64,000 nucleotides of DNA from Limnanthes douglasii subsp. nivea (GCA_036936605.1 JAUPFV010000001.1:341941081-342005080), one strand, 5' to 3'; positions 1 through 11,189 are shown, counted from the first letter of the stretch. A program made the numbers and translations. Notes: a model not told the origin generated them from the sequence alone.

Positions 1-299
1 CGTTCTACCAATGTTTCACTCGTGTTATTTCCTGTTAGATCCAATGATCCATGTGATCCACCTTCGACAACAAATCCCCTTCAACCAAGATCGTCTCAGA
101 TTTCTCAGTGGAAAATGATAGCCATTTCTAAATTATTGGACACATGTTGCAGCGGATAGCCAGCTTATGACAAAATAATAGTTGCTAGTACCCCAACTAC
201 ATATTTGGTACACCATGAAAGCATATAATTTTTTTAAGAAAAGAGTATCAATCTATCCCGTACTTTTGGTGATAGCATAGTGTCAATATTCAAGCTTTG
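1..299. other. No gene recognised
   Basis: AT-rich sequence with no convincing reading frame. It may be the decayed continuation of the minus-strand gag-pro remnant that starts at about 300, but no residues could be aligned. Confidence 0.4.
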
Positions 300-905
300 G
301 CCGCTAGAAAATATATAATTTTCAAAGTTCTTATCTGGCACCAAAAAACTGGAGGTCTCCTTCAGATTATCCACAGTATCAGACTTTGAGGTTGACCCTT
401 GTAACATTTATTCATTATTAGCCCCAATACTCCTGATTTTCTTCGGGGCCAAAGCCGTTTTATAATATTCTCTAGCCAGTTTATGGCTGCTTCATACTAT
501 TCTCATGTTACTTCCAACCACATACTTTAAACTATTGTGAACTATCGAGGCGACATCGTGGATACTCGATAACCAAGATCTGTCAAATATTACATTATAA
601 AACGTTGGTGCATCTATTACTATAAACAAAACTGTTGTCTCTTTCATAAACGGCATATGGCCTAGCTCCACCACTCGTTTGAATTCTCCAACCACCTTAG
701 TCGTAACCCCGTGAAACCCATAATAGTTTTATTTAATCGGGTAATTCTCTGAGGTTTTTTCATATGTTCATATGTATTTATGTATATGATTTTGGCAGAA
801 CTTCAAGTGTCAATTAATATACTTTCGCTCCCTAAAATAGAAGCTTCAACCACCATTGCATCTTCATGTGGCTCAGGCCCCCTATTCTGTTTACTTATCA
901 AAATA
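300..905 (-). pseudogene. Tat-lineage Ty3/gypsy protease-region remnant
   Basis: Read on the minus strand, broken frames align with the protease half of the intact Tat-type ORF at 14945-16231. Seen here are GPEPHEDAMVVEASIL, the retropepsin site as DT-stop-SSA, IMGFTGL, a stretch ending in RSWLSSIHDVASIVH (about 492-695), and LAREYYKTALAPKKI near 420-480. The active-site Gly codon has become TGA, so this copy cannot make protease. It lies head to head with the plus-strand remnant that starts near 976. Identity as Tat-like protease is seen by comparison inside this window; activity is excluded by stops and frameshifts. Confidence 0.8.
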
Positions 906-975
906 TATTTAATTTATTAATAACGTATCTCATCTTTAACATTTGGATCTTAGTTAACCAGAATTTGCACCATCA

Positions 976-995
976 TTTAGCACCGTGTGTGGGAA
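976..995 (+). other. Possible primer-binding site
   Basis: The sequence TTTAGCACCGTGTGTGGGAA resembles, with several mismatches, the 'TTGGCGCCGTCTGTGGGAA'-type primer-binding region known from plant Tat elements. It lies upstream of the plus-strand gag remnant, where a PBS is expected. No matching LTR was found before it. The 700 bases between this site and the gag piece show no recognisable coding sequence. Confidence 0.35.
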
Positions 996-1689
996 TTATT
1001 TGCTCTCATAAAGTTTTGTTTTCTTTTATTTTCAGGAACATAAAAATCAAGTGACATAAAAAAAACAATGGATGACAAATTCACGTGCACATCTGAACTT
1101 CACATCAACAAAAAGAAAATAGAGACCTTCGACATCATGCACCCAACCGTGACGACTCCTTTGATTCAGCTCCTTACTATAAAGGCATCATCTACATAGC
1201 TCTATGTTCTACCATACCCATTTAGTAAGCTTCTAGTCCCCATAAACCTAGTGGTTAAGCCTTTCACTTTGGCTAGTGCAATCGTTCAACCATTAGCTTT
1301 GGCTAAGGTCCATAAAGTCATGTTGAATGTCTAAAAATAATTTGAAATCATGCCAAATATCCACACCGCACCTTGAAATATCGTCTAACCCAAAATCTGA
1401 TAACATAGTTCAGTTGAACCCTACCCAATTCCAACACTACAAAATACAATCAAACGGTGGAGGAGCCGAGCAAAAAATCTCGTTTAGCTTGGATTTCATT
1501 CAACAACCGTAGAGATAAAATTCATCATACGTTTGAATAAGAAATAAAAACACGACCAATATATGGTAGGGGTCAGGGTATCACCAAGCCTAACCGTTTG
1601 TTGGGAAAATAAAATCTCGTGGAAGTAGCTCAATATCTGACAATGATGGTGACGAACTAGGTGACGACTCCCCATTGGTCCTAAAAACT

Positions 1690-3930
1690 TTATATAATGA
1701 TTTTCCACCTATATAGAACAACCACGAGATGGACAAGTACATCAATGAGAGGAGATCTCGAGCATCATATTAAGCAGTTCAAAAACGAGATGACACACTT
1801 CAGGGTGGATGACAAAAGGAAATGTAGAGCCTTTTCGGTACCGTTTTGGTATAACACTTTAACTTGGTTCAACACTCTACCTCCCGGAAGTATAAAAAAC
1901 TACAAGTTGGTACATACAAATTTTCGCAATAATTTTATTTGGTCCAATTGAGTGAATGGATATGGGGACTATATCATTCGTTACAAGCAATGATCAAATA
2001 AGATACTCATTGACTACACCCAAAGATTTTTTAACATAAAAATAAACTTGCAAGATTATCATAATCTGGTGGAAATCACGGCTTATAGGTAGAGGATACT
2101 TATAGGACCTCTATTCAAAGCTACAATGAACCATAAAACTTTCATCTTTGGTGCCTGCTTCGTCAAGTTAAAATCCACATCTCGGTAGAGGAGATTGTAT
2201 GACCCATAATGAACATGAACATTTTTACTCTGAATGTCTATAATTCTGACCATCTAAGAGCAAAACACATAGGTAAGAATAAGATATCAGCAGAACATTC
2301 CTCGAAACCACCAGAAAAACATTAAAACCAAGAATCTTAAACGAAATGTTTTTAAACTGAGATTACGAGGACATAATAACGATAACGACAACGATCGACG
2401 ATTTGACCACCCACCACGTGGCCCATTCACTAAACTAACTGAGAACCTAAAAACTATTTATGACCATACCAAAGGCGTGATCTGCTACTAAAGACTAGAG
2501 AAACCACTAGTACCAAATGAACATAGAAACAAGAGCAAGTATTTCTGACACAATACCAAGGACTGATGAGTCTTATAAGACCAGATCTAATACTTGATAT
2601 ACGATGGGAAACTCTTAGATTTTGTGAAGAGAAGGATAGGCAACAAGCCACGGCATGCTCTAGTCGACTGAAAACCCTTAACAAGACGAGAAAGATAGTG
2701 GGAATATGCAACAATTGAGCCAAGATCCCTCGGAAACAACGCAATCATTGAAATCTCGGATAATGAGTATTTGGATCTAAACCCTAACCCAACAAGTCAT
2801 TGGAGTTTTTGGTGCCCGAGATATATTCTCTATAATATCATATAAATCTATAAATCAACGTGCAGTCGAGTTGAAACACTGTACAAAGGGCATACATATC
2901 AACATATTTATCGTAACCAACATCCTATATTGTGATTTCGGACGATAACTTACGAGGCGTCACCACCCCACGAATCAATATCATTTTAATCATAATTGAA
3001 CTGACAAAAATAACAATCAACCATGTCATGATCGATACAAGAATCTCAACCAACATGATATACAAAAACACGTATAAAAAATAAAGAGCGCACTAGGACA
3101 TTGACAAGTTTTACATTAACTAACATTAACGTACTATGAGAGTCAATCGTAGATGTCATCCTTGGTAGAGATAAGTATCTGAAAAATGTGCAATGCCTCA
3201 TGATGATAGTTGATGCCCATATTCCTATAAATTCATCATGGCCGATCATGATTGGACCAAATGCATGTCACCATCTCCACTGTGCATCGATGTTTATGTT
3301 ATCCGATGAAAGAGAAAGTCGTGATCATCCAAAGAAATCAGAAAACATCCCAAAAATGCTACGCTGCCTCCATATTCTTAAAGAAATATGAATTAACTTG
3401 GGATCCGATCATCATACACTACGTGGATGATCCACGAGAGTGCTCACGTTATTGAGCCATGAGAAAATGTCAACAACGTCACGATGATTATGCAAAGACA
3501 CTAAGACTGGGACGAGGGATCAAACCTACATTAAGGTCTGAACTGCTCACCTTCTTACGACTTAATCTTGACATGTTCATTTGGAGCACCAAATATGTAA
3601 CTAAAATCTCAGTTATAGTAGCATGCACAAACTCACAGTAGACATAAATTGTCGGCCAATCAAACAAAAGAGAATTTGACACTCCCAATAAAAGACGAAA
3701 ACTATCTTGGAGAAATTAGAAAAACTTACAACAATGAGTCATATAAAAAAAGTCACCTGCTCTAGACATCAAACCTAGTATTCGTCCAAATAATAAATGA
3801 AAAATATACGTTGATTTTACTGATCTTAACAAAATTTATCCAACCTTTTTTTAGATAAATCAACCTATCGATATAAAATTAGACAAGATATCATTAAAAA
3901 CATTCGTACCAACTACACCTAAATATACAA
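1690..3930 (+). pseudogene. Tat-lineage gag-pro-RT remnant
   Basis: A decayed plus-strand series in the order expected for a Tat element. It holds a gag core (1697-1951, with KQFKNEMTHF and WFNTLPPGSIKNY), the gag C-terminal part (about 2000-2160) and the post-gag linker (about 2400-2800, FTKLTENLKTIYDHTKG). The protease region (about 2930-3300) has the active site DTGSSAN changed to DTRISTN. The protease-RT linker (3252-3641) and the RT start with VDFTDLNKIYPT near 3810 follow. Each piece aligns with the same part of the element at 11657-17331. Stops and frameshifts are frequent. RT breaks off at about 3930, next to a MITE-like repeat, so the rest of pol is missing. Confidence 0.8.
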
Positions 3931-3949
3931 CTAGGGGTGTCAAACAGAT

Positions 3950-4640
3950 ATTTCGGATACGAATCTGCATATATCCAAATCCGAATCCAAATTCCGAAAT
4001 CATTACCTAAATCTGAATCCAATTTTTTTTATAAAAATATATACGAATCCGTATCCGACAGATATTATCGGGATACGGATAATATCTGAATCCGAATATC
4101 AAAATTTCAATTAAATTTTTTAACTCATTTTACTATTAGCCACAATTCGTTTGTTAGCCCATGTATTTTTTATGCACCTTAGTAGAAATTCATATTCTCA
4201 TTTTAGATGTGTGATAAGGCTAAACAAATATACTCATTTAGAAAAGTCACCATCTTTTATAGACAAATTGGTAGCAATTCTTTTTCTAACTTGGTAGCAA
4301 CTCTTTTTCTAACTTTAGATATGAGATAAGATACAATTTTTAGAGAAGCAATCCTCCATATTTATGGCCGAATTTGTTACTAATTTGTTTTTTTTACAAT
4401 GTGGGATAGCTAAAAAAACATGCTTAAATAAAAAAGAAAAAAATATTTATTTATAAAATTTCGGATATCGGATATTTCAAATACGGATATGACTATATCC
4501 ATATCCACTATTTTCGGATACAAATTCGGATACGAATATTATCCATTTTCTTCCGAATACAGATATTATCCGTTTTTCGGATTCGATATCAAATATTTCG
4601 GTTGGATATCAAATTTTTTCAGATTTTTTTACCCCTTTAT
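3950..4640. repeat. MITE-like element with imperfect inverted ends
   Basis: The left end reads AGGGGTGTCAAACAGATATT and the right end is TTTTTTACCCCTTT. Both flanks are rich in CGGATA/TATCCG words that run in opposite orientations, so the two halves are imperfect inverted repeats around an AT-rich centre. This form is common in non-autonomous hAT-like elements of plants. I could not find a clean 8-bp target duplication, and the element could instead be a foldback repeat. It abuts the truncated RT of the preceding remnant. Confidence 0.5.
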
Positions 4641-4935
4641 AAAAATACATGAAAACTATAAAAATATAACCGTCGTTATAAAAAAACGAAAAGGGAATTG
4701 TTCCATGTTCGTTTAAATCGTATTATAAATGCAAAGATGATTTGCAAATCTATGATGTAAAAATAAATCAATAAATTAAATTTCAACTATACATTTGATC
4801 TTCTCTCTTGTTCGTTTAAGTGGTATAACTATTATTACGACATTATTTTATTTTAATTAGTGTTATTGTCTGAGTTTTATATGACGTTATCTAAAATTAA
4901 GAGTATTTAAAATGGAAAATTTTAGACGCTAATTA

Positions 4936-5225
4936 ACAATAATTCAGACTGCATGACGCATGGTCTTGCTGACTGAAACGAACAAGTGTCCTCTTCGCAT
5001 GGTATGTTCGTAGTGCTTTCGTATAGTAAAAACGAAGGTGTTAGTTTTCTAAACCAACAGCTTTATATTATCAAATTGTATCCGAACCAATCAGAACAAA
5101 TTATAAAAGAAAATACTTTTTACAATATTTTTTCAAGTTAAATAAAGAAGGTAATATTGTAAAACAATATTAATTGATAATCACCTGCCTCTCATGGGAA
5201 GTGGAAACAAAAACCATTCCTCACA
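4936..5225. repeat. Long direct repeat, copy A (partner 22531-22835)
   Basis: About 290 bp aligns in the same orientation with 22531-22835. Shared words include AATTCAGA..GCATGACGC, GTGTCCTCTTCG and CAATATTTTTTC, with AATCACCT and AGTGG near the end. Identity by eye is roughly 70 percent. The pair brackets the split chromovirus pol remnant and the nested Tat element, so the two may be old LTRs of that chromovirus. No PBS or terminal TG/CA could be fixed. Confidence 0.5.
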
Positions 5226-5227
5226 GT

Positions 5228-5470
5228 TATGGGTGGTAAACGGTCTGAACCGCAACCGTCCGCACCGTTTAAATCCGAACCACGAGTTGCAGTCCTCGTA
5301 AGTTGCGGATTGCGGTCCTGCCAGTTTGCTCCTTATGCGGTCCTGCTAGTTTGCAGTTCTAATGGGCCAGTTTCGCAGTTAAACCGTAAGTTCAAACCAC
5401 GAGACGAACCATTTAAGAACCGATTATCAGTTCAAACCAACAGCCAAACCATTTAAGAACTGTTTATCAG
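5228..5470. repeat. GC-richer repeat fragment, possibly MITE-like
   Basis: The local composition differs from the AT-rich flanks. Words such as GCGGTCCTGC, CGGTCTGAACCG and GAACCATTTAAGAAC recur in direct and inverted form. This resembles the subterminal repeats of non-autonomous hAT elements, but the ends are not defined. A 75-codon open frame here looks incidental. Confidence 0.3.
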
Positions 5471-6780
5471 AATATTATATAATGTTATTTAAAATTAATT
5501 TGTAAGTGTTAATTGAATCTAATTTCAATAATTGAGATATGTACCATATACACGAGTTAATTATTCTATTTCATGTATTTTAATTTAAATAGGTTATCAT
5601 TTTAATCAAAATTATATAATCATCAATTACATCTAAAAACATAATTTTAATTTGATTTTGATACGTTTGATTATATATTTATATTTATGTATTTAAGATA
5701 TTTTATTTAATATTATGTAGATATTAAATAAAATAAGTACATCTACTTGTATTTCGATTACAACATTTGAAGTATAAATTTAATATTTGAAGTATTCAAT
5801 TTTTGAAGTATAAATTTAAAGTTTTAAAAACTGTATAAATTTGGAATATGTTCCAATTGCATAAACACATGTAATTTGGTTGTGAAATAAATTCAAAAAT
5901 ACCAAATGTGTTTCAATTAACTACTTGTCGTTTTAACTACATAAGTTACCTCCAATAAATTTATATTGAGGAAATAAAATTTGATATTTCTAGGTGAGGC
6001 GTCTTATTATTAAGAATTAAAAATCATTAGAATTACTCTTGTTAACTATGTGGGTTTATCATAAAATACATACTTAATAGTATGATAAATGGAAAAAATT
6101 AATAGAATGATATTAGGAATGATAAATTATAAAATTTAACCATCCTACGAGAAGATTAACAAGTTTGTAAAAGTAATATCCAAATATGATAGAGTCAACA
6201 ATCTATAACAATTATTAATTTATTTACTATACTTGAGTTTAAATTTCTCATCAATTATATATAATGTATCATTGTAATATTCGTTTGGTTTTGAGGTTAA
6301 CTTAGTATTATGAACTTCATAAATGTAGTGGGAGTAGATTAATATTTATAGTTAATCGTGGTACTAAAACCATAATTAACAATAATTTGTTGCATTCCAC
6401 CAAGAAAATTTTATTCAGAAAATTAAATTTGATATTTCTAGGTGAGACATCTTATTTATTAAAAACCAAGTATCAATAGAATTACTCTTGTTAATTTTGT
6501 GGGTTTATCATAATATAATCATAGTATACATACATTAATAATATGCTAAAATATTATGGTATAGAAACGACAACCCTTTGATTGCTTGAGGTGATTTAAG
6601 ATAAGTTTTATCATCAACATTTCGAGAATAATTTGAAAATTTAAGAGATAAAAAAGATTTCATATTTTTTGAGAATTGAATCTTTAATGTTAACTAAGGA
6701 TAAAATAGAAAATTCATTATAAAGATCTTAAGTAAATAGTGAAGTATTCTATTGATGGATCATTATAAGTATTCTATTGA
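5471..6780. other. AT-rich region without genes; contains a direct repeat
   Basis: No coding similarity on either strand. If the older minus-strand chromovirus was complete, its integrase end and 3' untranslated part should fall here, but nothing recognisable remains. It contains the direct repeat pair described at 5963-6552. Confidence 0.5.
5963..6552. repeat. Direct repeat pair of about 125 bp
   Basis: Copies at 5963-6086 and 6420-6552 share TTTGATATTTCTAGGTGAG, TAGAATTACTCTTGTTAA and GTGGGTTTATCATAA, with a few substitutions and short indels. The spacer of about 330 bp is AT-rich. This could be a local duplication or the decayed LTRs of a very small element; no TSD was found. Confidence 0.6.
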
Positions 6781-6946
6781 TGCATCTTATTAATCAAGAT
6801 ATTAAAATAAGGGAATCCAATGGCCTGGTTGTTAGTTATAATTGCTGAGTTTGAATCCCAATATTACATATTAATATGGTAACTTTTGATTTTAACAAAC
6901 ATACCATTGGATTCCCTTATTTTAATATCTTGATTAATAAGATGCA
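6781..6946. repeat. Perfect 43-bp inverted repeat with tRNA-like core
   Basis: The arm 6781-6823 is the exact reverse complement of 6904-6946, all 43 bases. The 80-bp spacer starts with TGGCCTGGTTG, like a tRNA A box, and about 26 bases later has GAGTTTGAATCCC, like a B box. A tRNA-derived SINE head is therefore plausible. The repeat interrupts the integrase remnant at 6950-7320. Perfect arms suggest a recent origin or gene conversion. No target duplication was identified. Confidence 0.75.
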
Positions 6947-6949
6947 CAT

Positions 6950-7320
6950 GTTAATTTTTTAATCGAGCACTTTAATTGCAATAATAATATGATAACTACA
7001 CCAAAATGACCCATCAAGCCACCATCATGAGCTTGTCTCACAAGTAACTCACGTAAAGAACACAAACGTACACACAATTTATTTTCACGAAGTAAAAACC
7101 CCATCTAGTTTATAACATGCACCAAAATACTATTTTTTACATCCATTGAACACATCCTTAAAATTAGAGTCTTATGCACATAAATCCTTAATATGATTCA
7201 AAAGATAATAAATATTATATCTAGAATGGAAAGTAACACACACATACAAGATAATTCATCAGCTCACATTTTATTTACCTTGCTTGTATATGATCACATG
7301 AAAAATGTCTCGATTAATTC
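6950..7320 (-). pseudogene. Chromovirus RNase H end / integrase start remnant
   Basis: Minus-strand reading directly continues the remnant at 17867-19690 once the nested Tat element is removed. It shows IFHVIIYKQGK, where chromoviruses have the end of RNase H, then LCSLRELLVRQAHDGGLMGH, typical of the integrase N-terminal zinc-binding region. Stops interrupt the frame. It is cut on the left by the 43-bp inverted repeat. The rest of the integrase is not visible. Confidence 0.8.
7316..7320. repeat. Target-site duplication AATTC, left
   Basis: AATTC immediately before the left LTR is repeated at 17862-17866 immediately after the right LTR. It duplicates host sequence in the chromovirus RNase H frame (the codons for a Val-Glu-Phe stretch). 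Confidence 0.95.
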
Positions 7321-7779
7321 TGGTGTGGATAATAATTGCCTGAGGGTAGGCTAGTAATTTTAAGTGGAGTTTCAAGGTGGTGTATGGGTGTTTAACGGTG
7401 GTGTATGGGTGTTTAACGGTGGAGAGATAATTAAGCAGCTTGGTAGCAGTTAATTTTCATTACCCATAGTTAATGCTGGTGGTTGGGTATTTATAGTATG
7501 ATGTTTGGGCCCTTATGGGTTTCGGGTCATGTTTAATGGACCCGGGTCATGTTTAAAGACCCATGAGTTCTAAGCAGAAGGGCAGGTAGCTTAGTCAGGA
7601 AGTGTTTAGGTTTTTTAGTACTTTAGTCATAGTTCGAACAGCCTTAAGTTTACAGTGTTCAAAGTAATCTGTCCGGTCCAAATGATCTGTCCGATTTATG
7701 TCCTTGTAGCATGTCCGGCATTCGGAGAGACTTAGACTGATTTACCCTTCCGGGGAGCATGCTGAATTCAGACTCATCA
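7321..7779 (-). repeat. Tat element 3' LTR
   Basis: 459 bp. On the plus strand it begins TGGTGTGGATAATAATTGCC and ends GAATTCAGACTCATCA, so on the element's strand it starts TGATGAG and ends CACCA. A TATA-like ACTATAAATA (minus) lies at 7488-7497. It carries two copies of a 21-bp repeat at 7379-7399 and 7400-7420. Confidence 0.95.
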
Positions 7780-7797
7780 GGAGCCCCTTTTTTAGGT
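7780..7797 (-). other. Polypurine tract of the Tat element
   Basis: On the minus strand ACCTAAAAAAGGGGCTCC immediately precedes the 3' LTR start TGATGAG. Position and composition fit the plus-strand primer for retroelement DNA synthesis. Confidence 0.75.
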
Positions 7798-8108
7798 GTT
7801 TGAGCAAGTGTCCTTGTCAAAGAACTGAAAACAGTCCGATTGTATGAAGTGGTTCTTAATCCGGACAGAGCTGTGGGTATACCCGGACAGATTAAACGTT
7901 ACGAATTCCAAACGGTTTTTGCCAGAGTTAGTGGGACACGTGTCGCTTTCTGATTGGCCACTCCAGCCGTTTTTTCACCTTGAATTTCGCACCACCTTCT
8001 TTAACAAGTAACCTCTTTAATTGCCAATAGTGACATCATCGCCGTCTTTTAATCATTACCCAACTTTTCGGATTCTCCTAGGAATCAACTCCTTTTTTTC
8101 AAATCTAT

Positions 8109-8115
8109 TATAAAT
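8109..8115 (+). promoter_or_regulatory. TATA box of the antisense ORF
   Basis: TATAAAT lies about 100 bases before the proposed ATG at 8217. The leader between them is rich in CT (TCTCTCTC words), typical of plant 5' leaders. With an intron inside the ORF, this suggests the antisense gene has its own promoter. The start site is inferred, not seen. Confidence 0.55.
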
Positions 8116-8216
8116 TCACATTCATTTTTCACTGTTTTACTATCTCTCTCAAATCTTACTCTGCAATTTTACTCAGAGCTTTCTCTCTCTAGAACAAAAA
8201 TTCCCTTGGCTGTTTT

Positions 8217-11189
8217 ATGTTTACAACAAGAACAGCATTGATCAAAGGTGGTTGGCTCAACCTTTCAGAGTTGGAGAAAGCACAGAAGGTCGAAAAAGAA
8301 AGGCGAATAGCAGCAGGGCTACCATCATCACCAGTTGAGAGACCGGTTGCTTCTGTTACAGAATAAGATCGAGGCTCATCCTCCTCCAAAGGTACCAAGC
8401 CCAAAAAGCTCTTTCAATCCACCCTTTCTCTCATAGTATCTGGTTCCTCAGTTCAGGAGTCAATACCCGCTGTTGAACCAGGAGTCACCGCTACAAGCGT
8501 TAGGAAAATCTCACCTTTTATAGCCATGGGGTATGATTCCGACCACTCCCCGGAGAAGCTAGTCGTTAAGAGGCCTAGCCGGTTAGTCAAAGGATTGACC
8601 TCCAGAAATACTCCCTCAAAGTCGGGGGCAAAAAACAGTGACTCTGGGTCTGGAGCGCCCATTAGAGCTCCCCGTGAGAGGTCGTCCGGTCCGGAGGCCA
8701 ACAGCCCAGTACCCCCTAGAGAATCTTCTGCCTCAGAAACCCAACTTGAGGTGAGAAGTCAGATGAATACGGGCAGTCAACAGTCCGGAGGGCAGGCTAT
8801 GCCAAGCTTCAATCCTCCCCGAACCACTTCCACAGAAGTCCCCCCAACAATTATGGAGGAGAGAATGAAGGACTCTACTGAAGAGGTCCCCTTTGAGTCC
8901 GAGTCCTCCGGACAGGCTGATACCACTGCTGTTGCTGCCAAAAAGGGCAAAGAAAATTTGTATCTGAGGCATCCGGACCTGCCGGAGTGCCTTGAGGGGA
9001 GAGTGGGGCCGTGCTTCCACAAAGTCGAGCTTAAGTACCTCTTGGCCTTGCAGAAGACCAAGTATGCATTCATCCATACCTCTGATCTGGGTAGAATGCG
9101 CACAAAATGGGGGATCCCTGAAAACGTGAAGATAAGGATCCCCATTGATCCGGAGACCCCAATGGGCTGTAAACGAAACGAGATAGTCTTCTTTACGGAG
9201 CTATTTAACTGGGGGCTCAGGTTCCCATTAGACCCGGAGATCGTGCGCTACTTCCACCTGGTCAAGCTCTGCCCAACACAGCTAAGCCCCAATGGTTGGT
9301 TCACCTTAATGTCATGTATCATGGCGTCTATGTTATCTGGGATCCCTCTTCCTATGGAAGAGTTCGCAGCAGTGGCCAACCTGTGCAAGCATCATCAGTT
9401 CCCCTTCTACCATTTCAACATGGGGAACGATCTCAAGGCTGTTGATGATCTCCTGGAATCGGAGAGTCAGTGGAGAAGCCAATTCCTGTTCATTAGTGGT
9501 GCCTGGGAAAACGACAAGAAAATCAAGGCCGGAGAGAACCCAAGCCTCCTCAGGAGTAGGTGGAGGAGTGACCGTAAGTTTCTTAACTTGAGCCTCTGTC
9601 CGTTTTTCTCCTTTTTTTAAGTTAAGTTTATATTAACCAATTTTTCTTCTGTTCTATCAGAGCTGCCAAAGGAGTTCGGGGACTACCTGAAGGCCGGACA
9701 GACTACCTGTGGCAAAATCAATGCTTGGGCCGCAGAGAATTGGGAGAATCGATTCCACAAGGCCTTCACCCCTAGGAATCTAGCAAGGTCTCACCTGTGG
9801 AACACTACAGGTCGGAGAGACCTAACTTGGGAGGAGTTCACCACCCAGCCTAATGAAGACACTGTGCTGAGAAGGTCCCACGAACTGGATGGGACACTCT
9901 ACCTGCCTGCCCGGGCCAAAGCCCCAAGCAAAATGAAGGGCAGAAGAAAAGGCAAGAAGGTGGCAGGTGAAGCTGAGAAGGATGCCCCAATAGATCCAGA
10001 GGGGCCAGCCCAAGTTCAAATTGATGCAACCCTCTTGCAGGTGGTGGAGCAGGAGACCGAGAGGCAGGAAGTAGACCTTCCAAAACCTCCAAGGGCTCCC
10101 AAGAGGACTCGCAAGCAAGCAAGTGAAAGCGCTGACCGGGTAGTTAAGAAGAAAAATACTTCACAATGAGATGAGCTCGCTCTCCGGGATCCGGAGCCCT
10201 CTTTTCCCACTGGCCCTTCACACCCAACGCTGGCCGAAGAGATCCCCAGAGAGTTTCACACTGATGAAGTCGAGGGGGGAGAGCTCAACTTGGATGAAGT
10301 GGACATCACCTGTCTGGGCGGGCTTGGTGAATATTTCCTTGGCCTGCCCAGAGACGAGTTCGCAGGGCCCTACATCCCTCCGAGCAGCTCCAATACGGTC
10401 AACTTTAACGGTAAGACTTTCATGGTTTCTAGTGAGAAGGACACTATTGCCCATTCCCTGCTTAGTAATGTGCAGCCAGTTCTTACATTGGAAAGACAAG
10501 TCCGGAGCCAAGCAGACACCATCAAAGACCTCAAGTCTGAGAAGGATAAGCTGTCCGAAGAACTCCGCATTGCTACTACCAATGCTGATTTACTCAAGGA
10601 AGCACACGAGGAGCTGAAGAGGAGTCATGATGAGAGCAACACAAAAGTTGCCACCCTAGAGCAAACCATAAAAGATCTCCAGGAGAAGTTGTCTGGTATG
10701 GAGAAAGATCTCACGGTCTCACGGGGAGAGACCACTGCAAAGGAGAAGCTCATCACCAACCTGACCACTGACAATATTGCTTTGGAAAATGCAGTGACTC
10801 AGGCTGCTGAAGAGAAGGCTGCTTTGGTAAGGGACCAAGAGGCCACAATCAAGGCCAAGATCAACGCCTATGCCAGGGAGATGATACAAAGCGAAGAGCT
10901 AATGATTCAAAGGGTGAAGTCTGATATGGTTCTCCTTTTTCACGAAAAATTCCCGAAGAGGAGACTGGGGGACTTATGGCTCTATGTGGATGATGATGAC
11001 CTTCCATTTTATACTATGGTTGATGAGGGATTTTCCGGTGAGTCCTCTTCTGATAATGAAGAGAAAACCGGAGAGAGCCCATGTGAAGAGGAGAATGATC
11101 CCAAGGGCAAAAAAGTGGTCAAAGGGGGGAGCGACATCAAAGGCAAGAAGGTAGACGAGGGTGAGCCATCTTCAAAGGCTCAACCTTAA
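8217..11189 (+). pseudogene. Antisense ORF of the Tat element (gypsy-type transposon protein family)
   Basis: Reading from ATG 8217 through an 87-bp intron (9574-9660) to the stop at 11187-11189 gives a 962-codon frame, broken only by TAA at 8364-8366 and TGA at 10167-10169. The frame is open on both sides of each stop, so these look like point changes. Order: Ser/Pro-rich N-terminus; a conserved region at about residues 250-420 with FPLDPEIVRYFHLVKL and LSPNGWFTLMSCIMASML, resembling the Pfam 'putative gypsy type transposon' domain; basic nuclear-signal-like KGRRKGKKV and RVVKKK; a long heptad-rich coiled coil (about 10480-10900); an acidic-lysine tail. It converges tail to tail with pol. 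The function of this family is not known. Confidence 0.8.
9574..9660 (+). other. Spliceosomal intron in the antisense ORF
   Basis: The donor ACC/GTAAGT at 9574 and acceptor TTCTATCAG ending at 9660 match plant consensus. The intron is T-rich (polypyrimidine before the acceptor) and 87 nt long. Removing it joins a split codon in phase and keeps the reading frame open, whereas reading through hits a stop at 9618-9620. Confidence 0.8.

Noticed and set aside
6824..6903. A functional tRNA gene between the 43-bp arms
   Set aside because: A- and B-box-like words are present, but no cloverleaf with acceptor stem and anticodon loop could be formed; SINE-like remnant preferred.
8453..9145. Open frames of 82-122 codons on the minus strand opposite exon 1 of the antisense ORF
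   Set aside because: They are complementary shadows of a long coding frame and contain no known motif.
9574..9620. Antisense ORF exon 1 reading straight to the stop at 9618-9620
   Set aside because: Consensus splice sites remove this segment and keep the frame open for another 509 codons or so, so an intron is the better explanation.
10142..10170. A second short intron removing the TGA at 10167
   Set aside because: The only GT/AG pair here would give an intron of 29 bases, below the plant minimum; a point stop is simpler.
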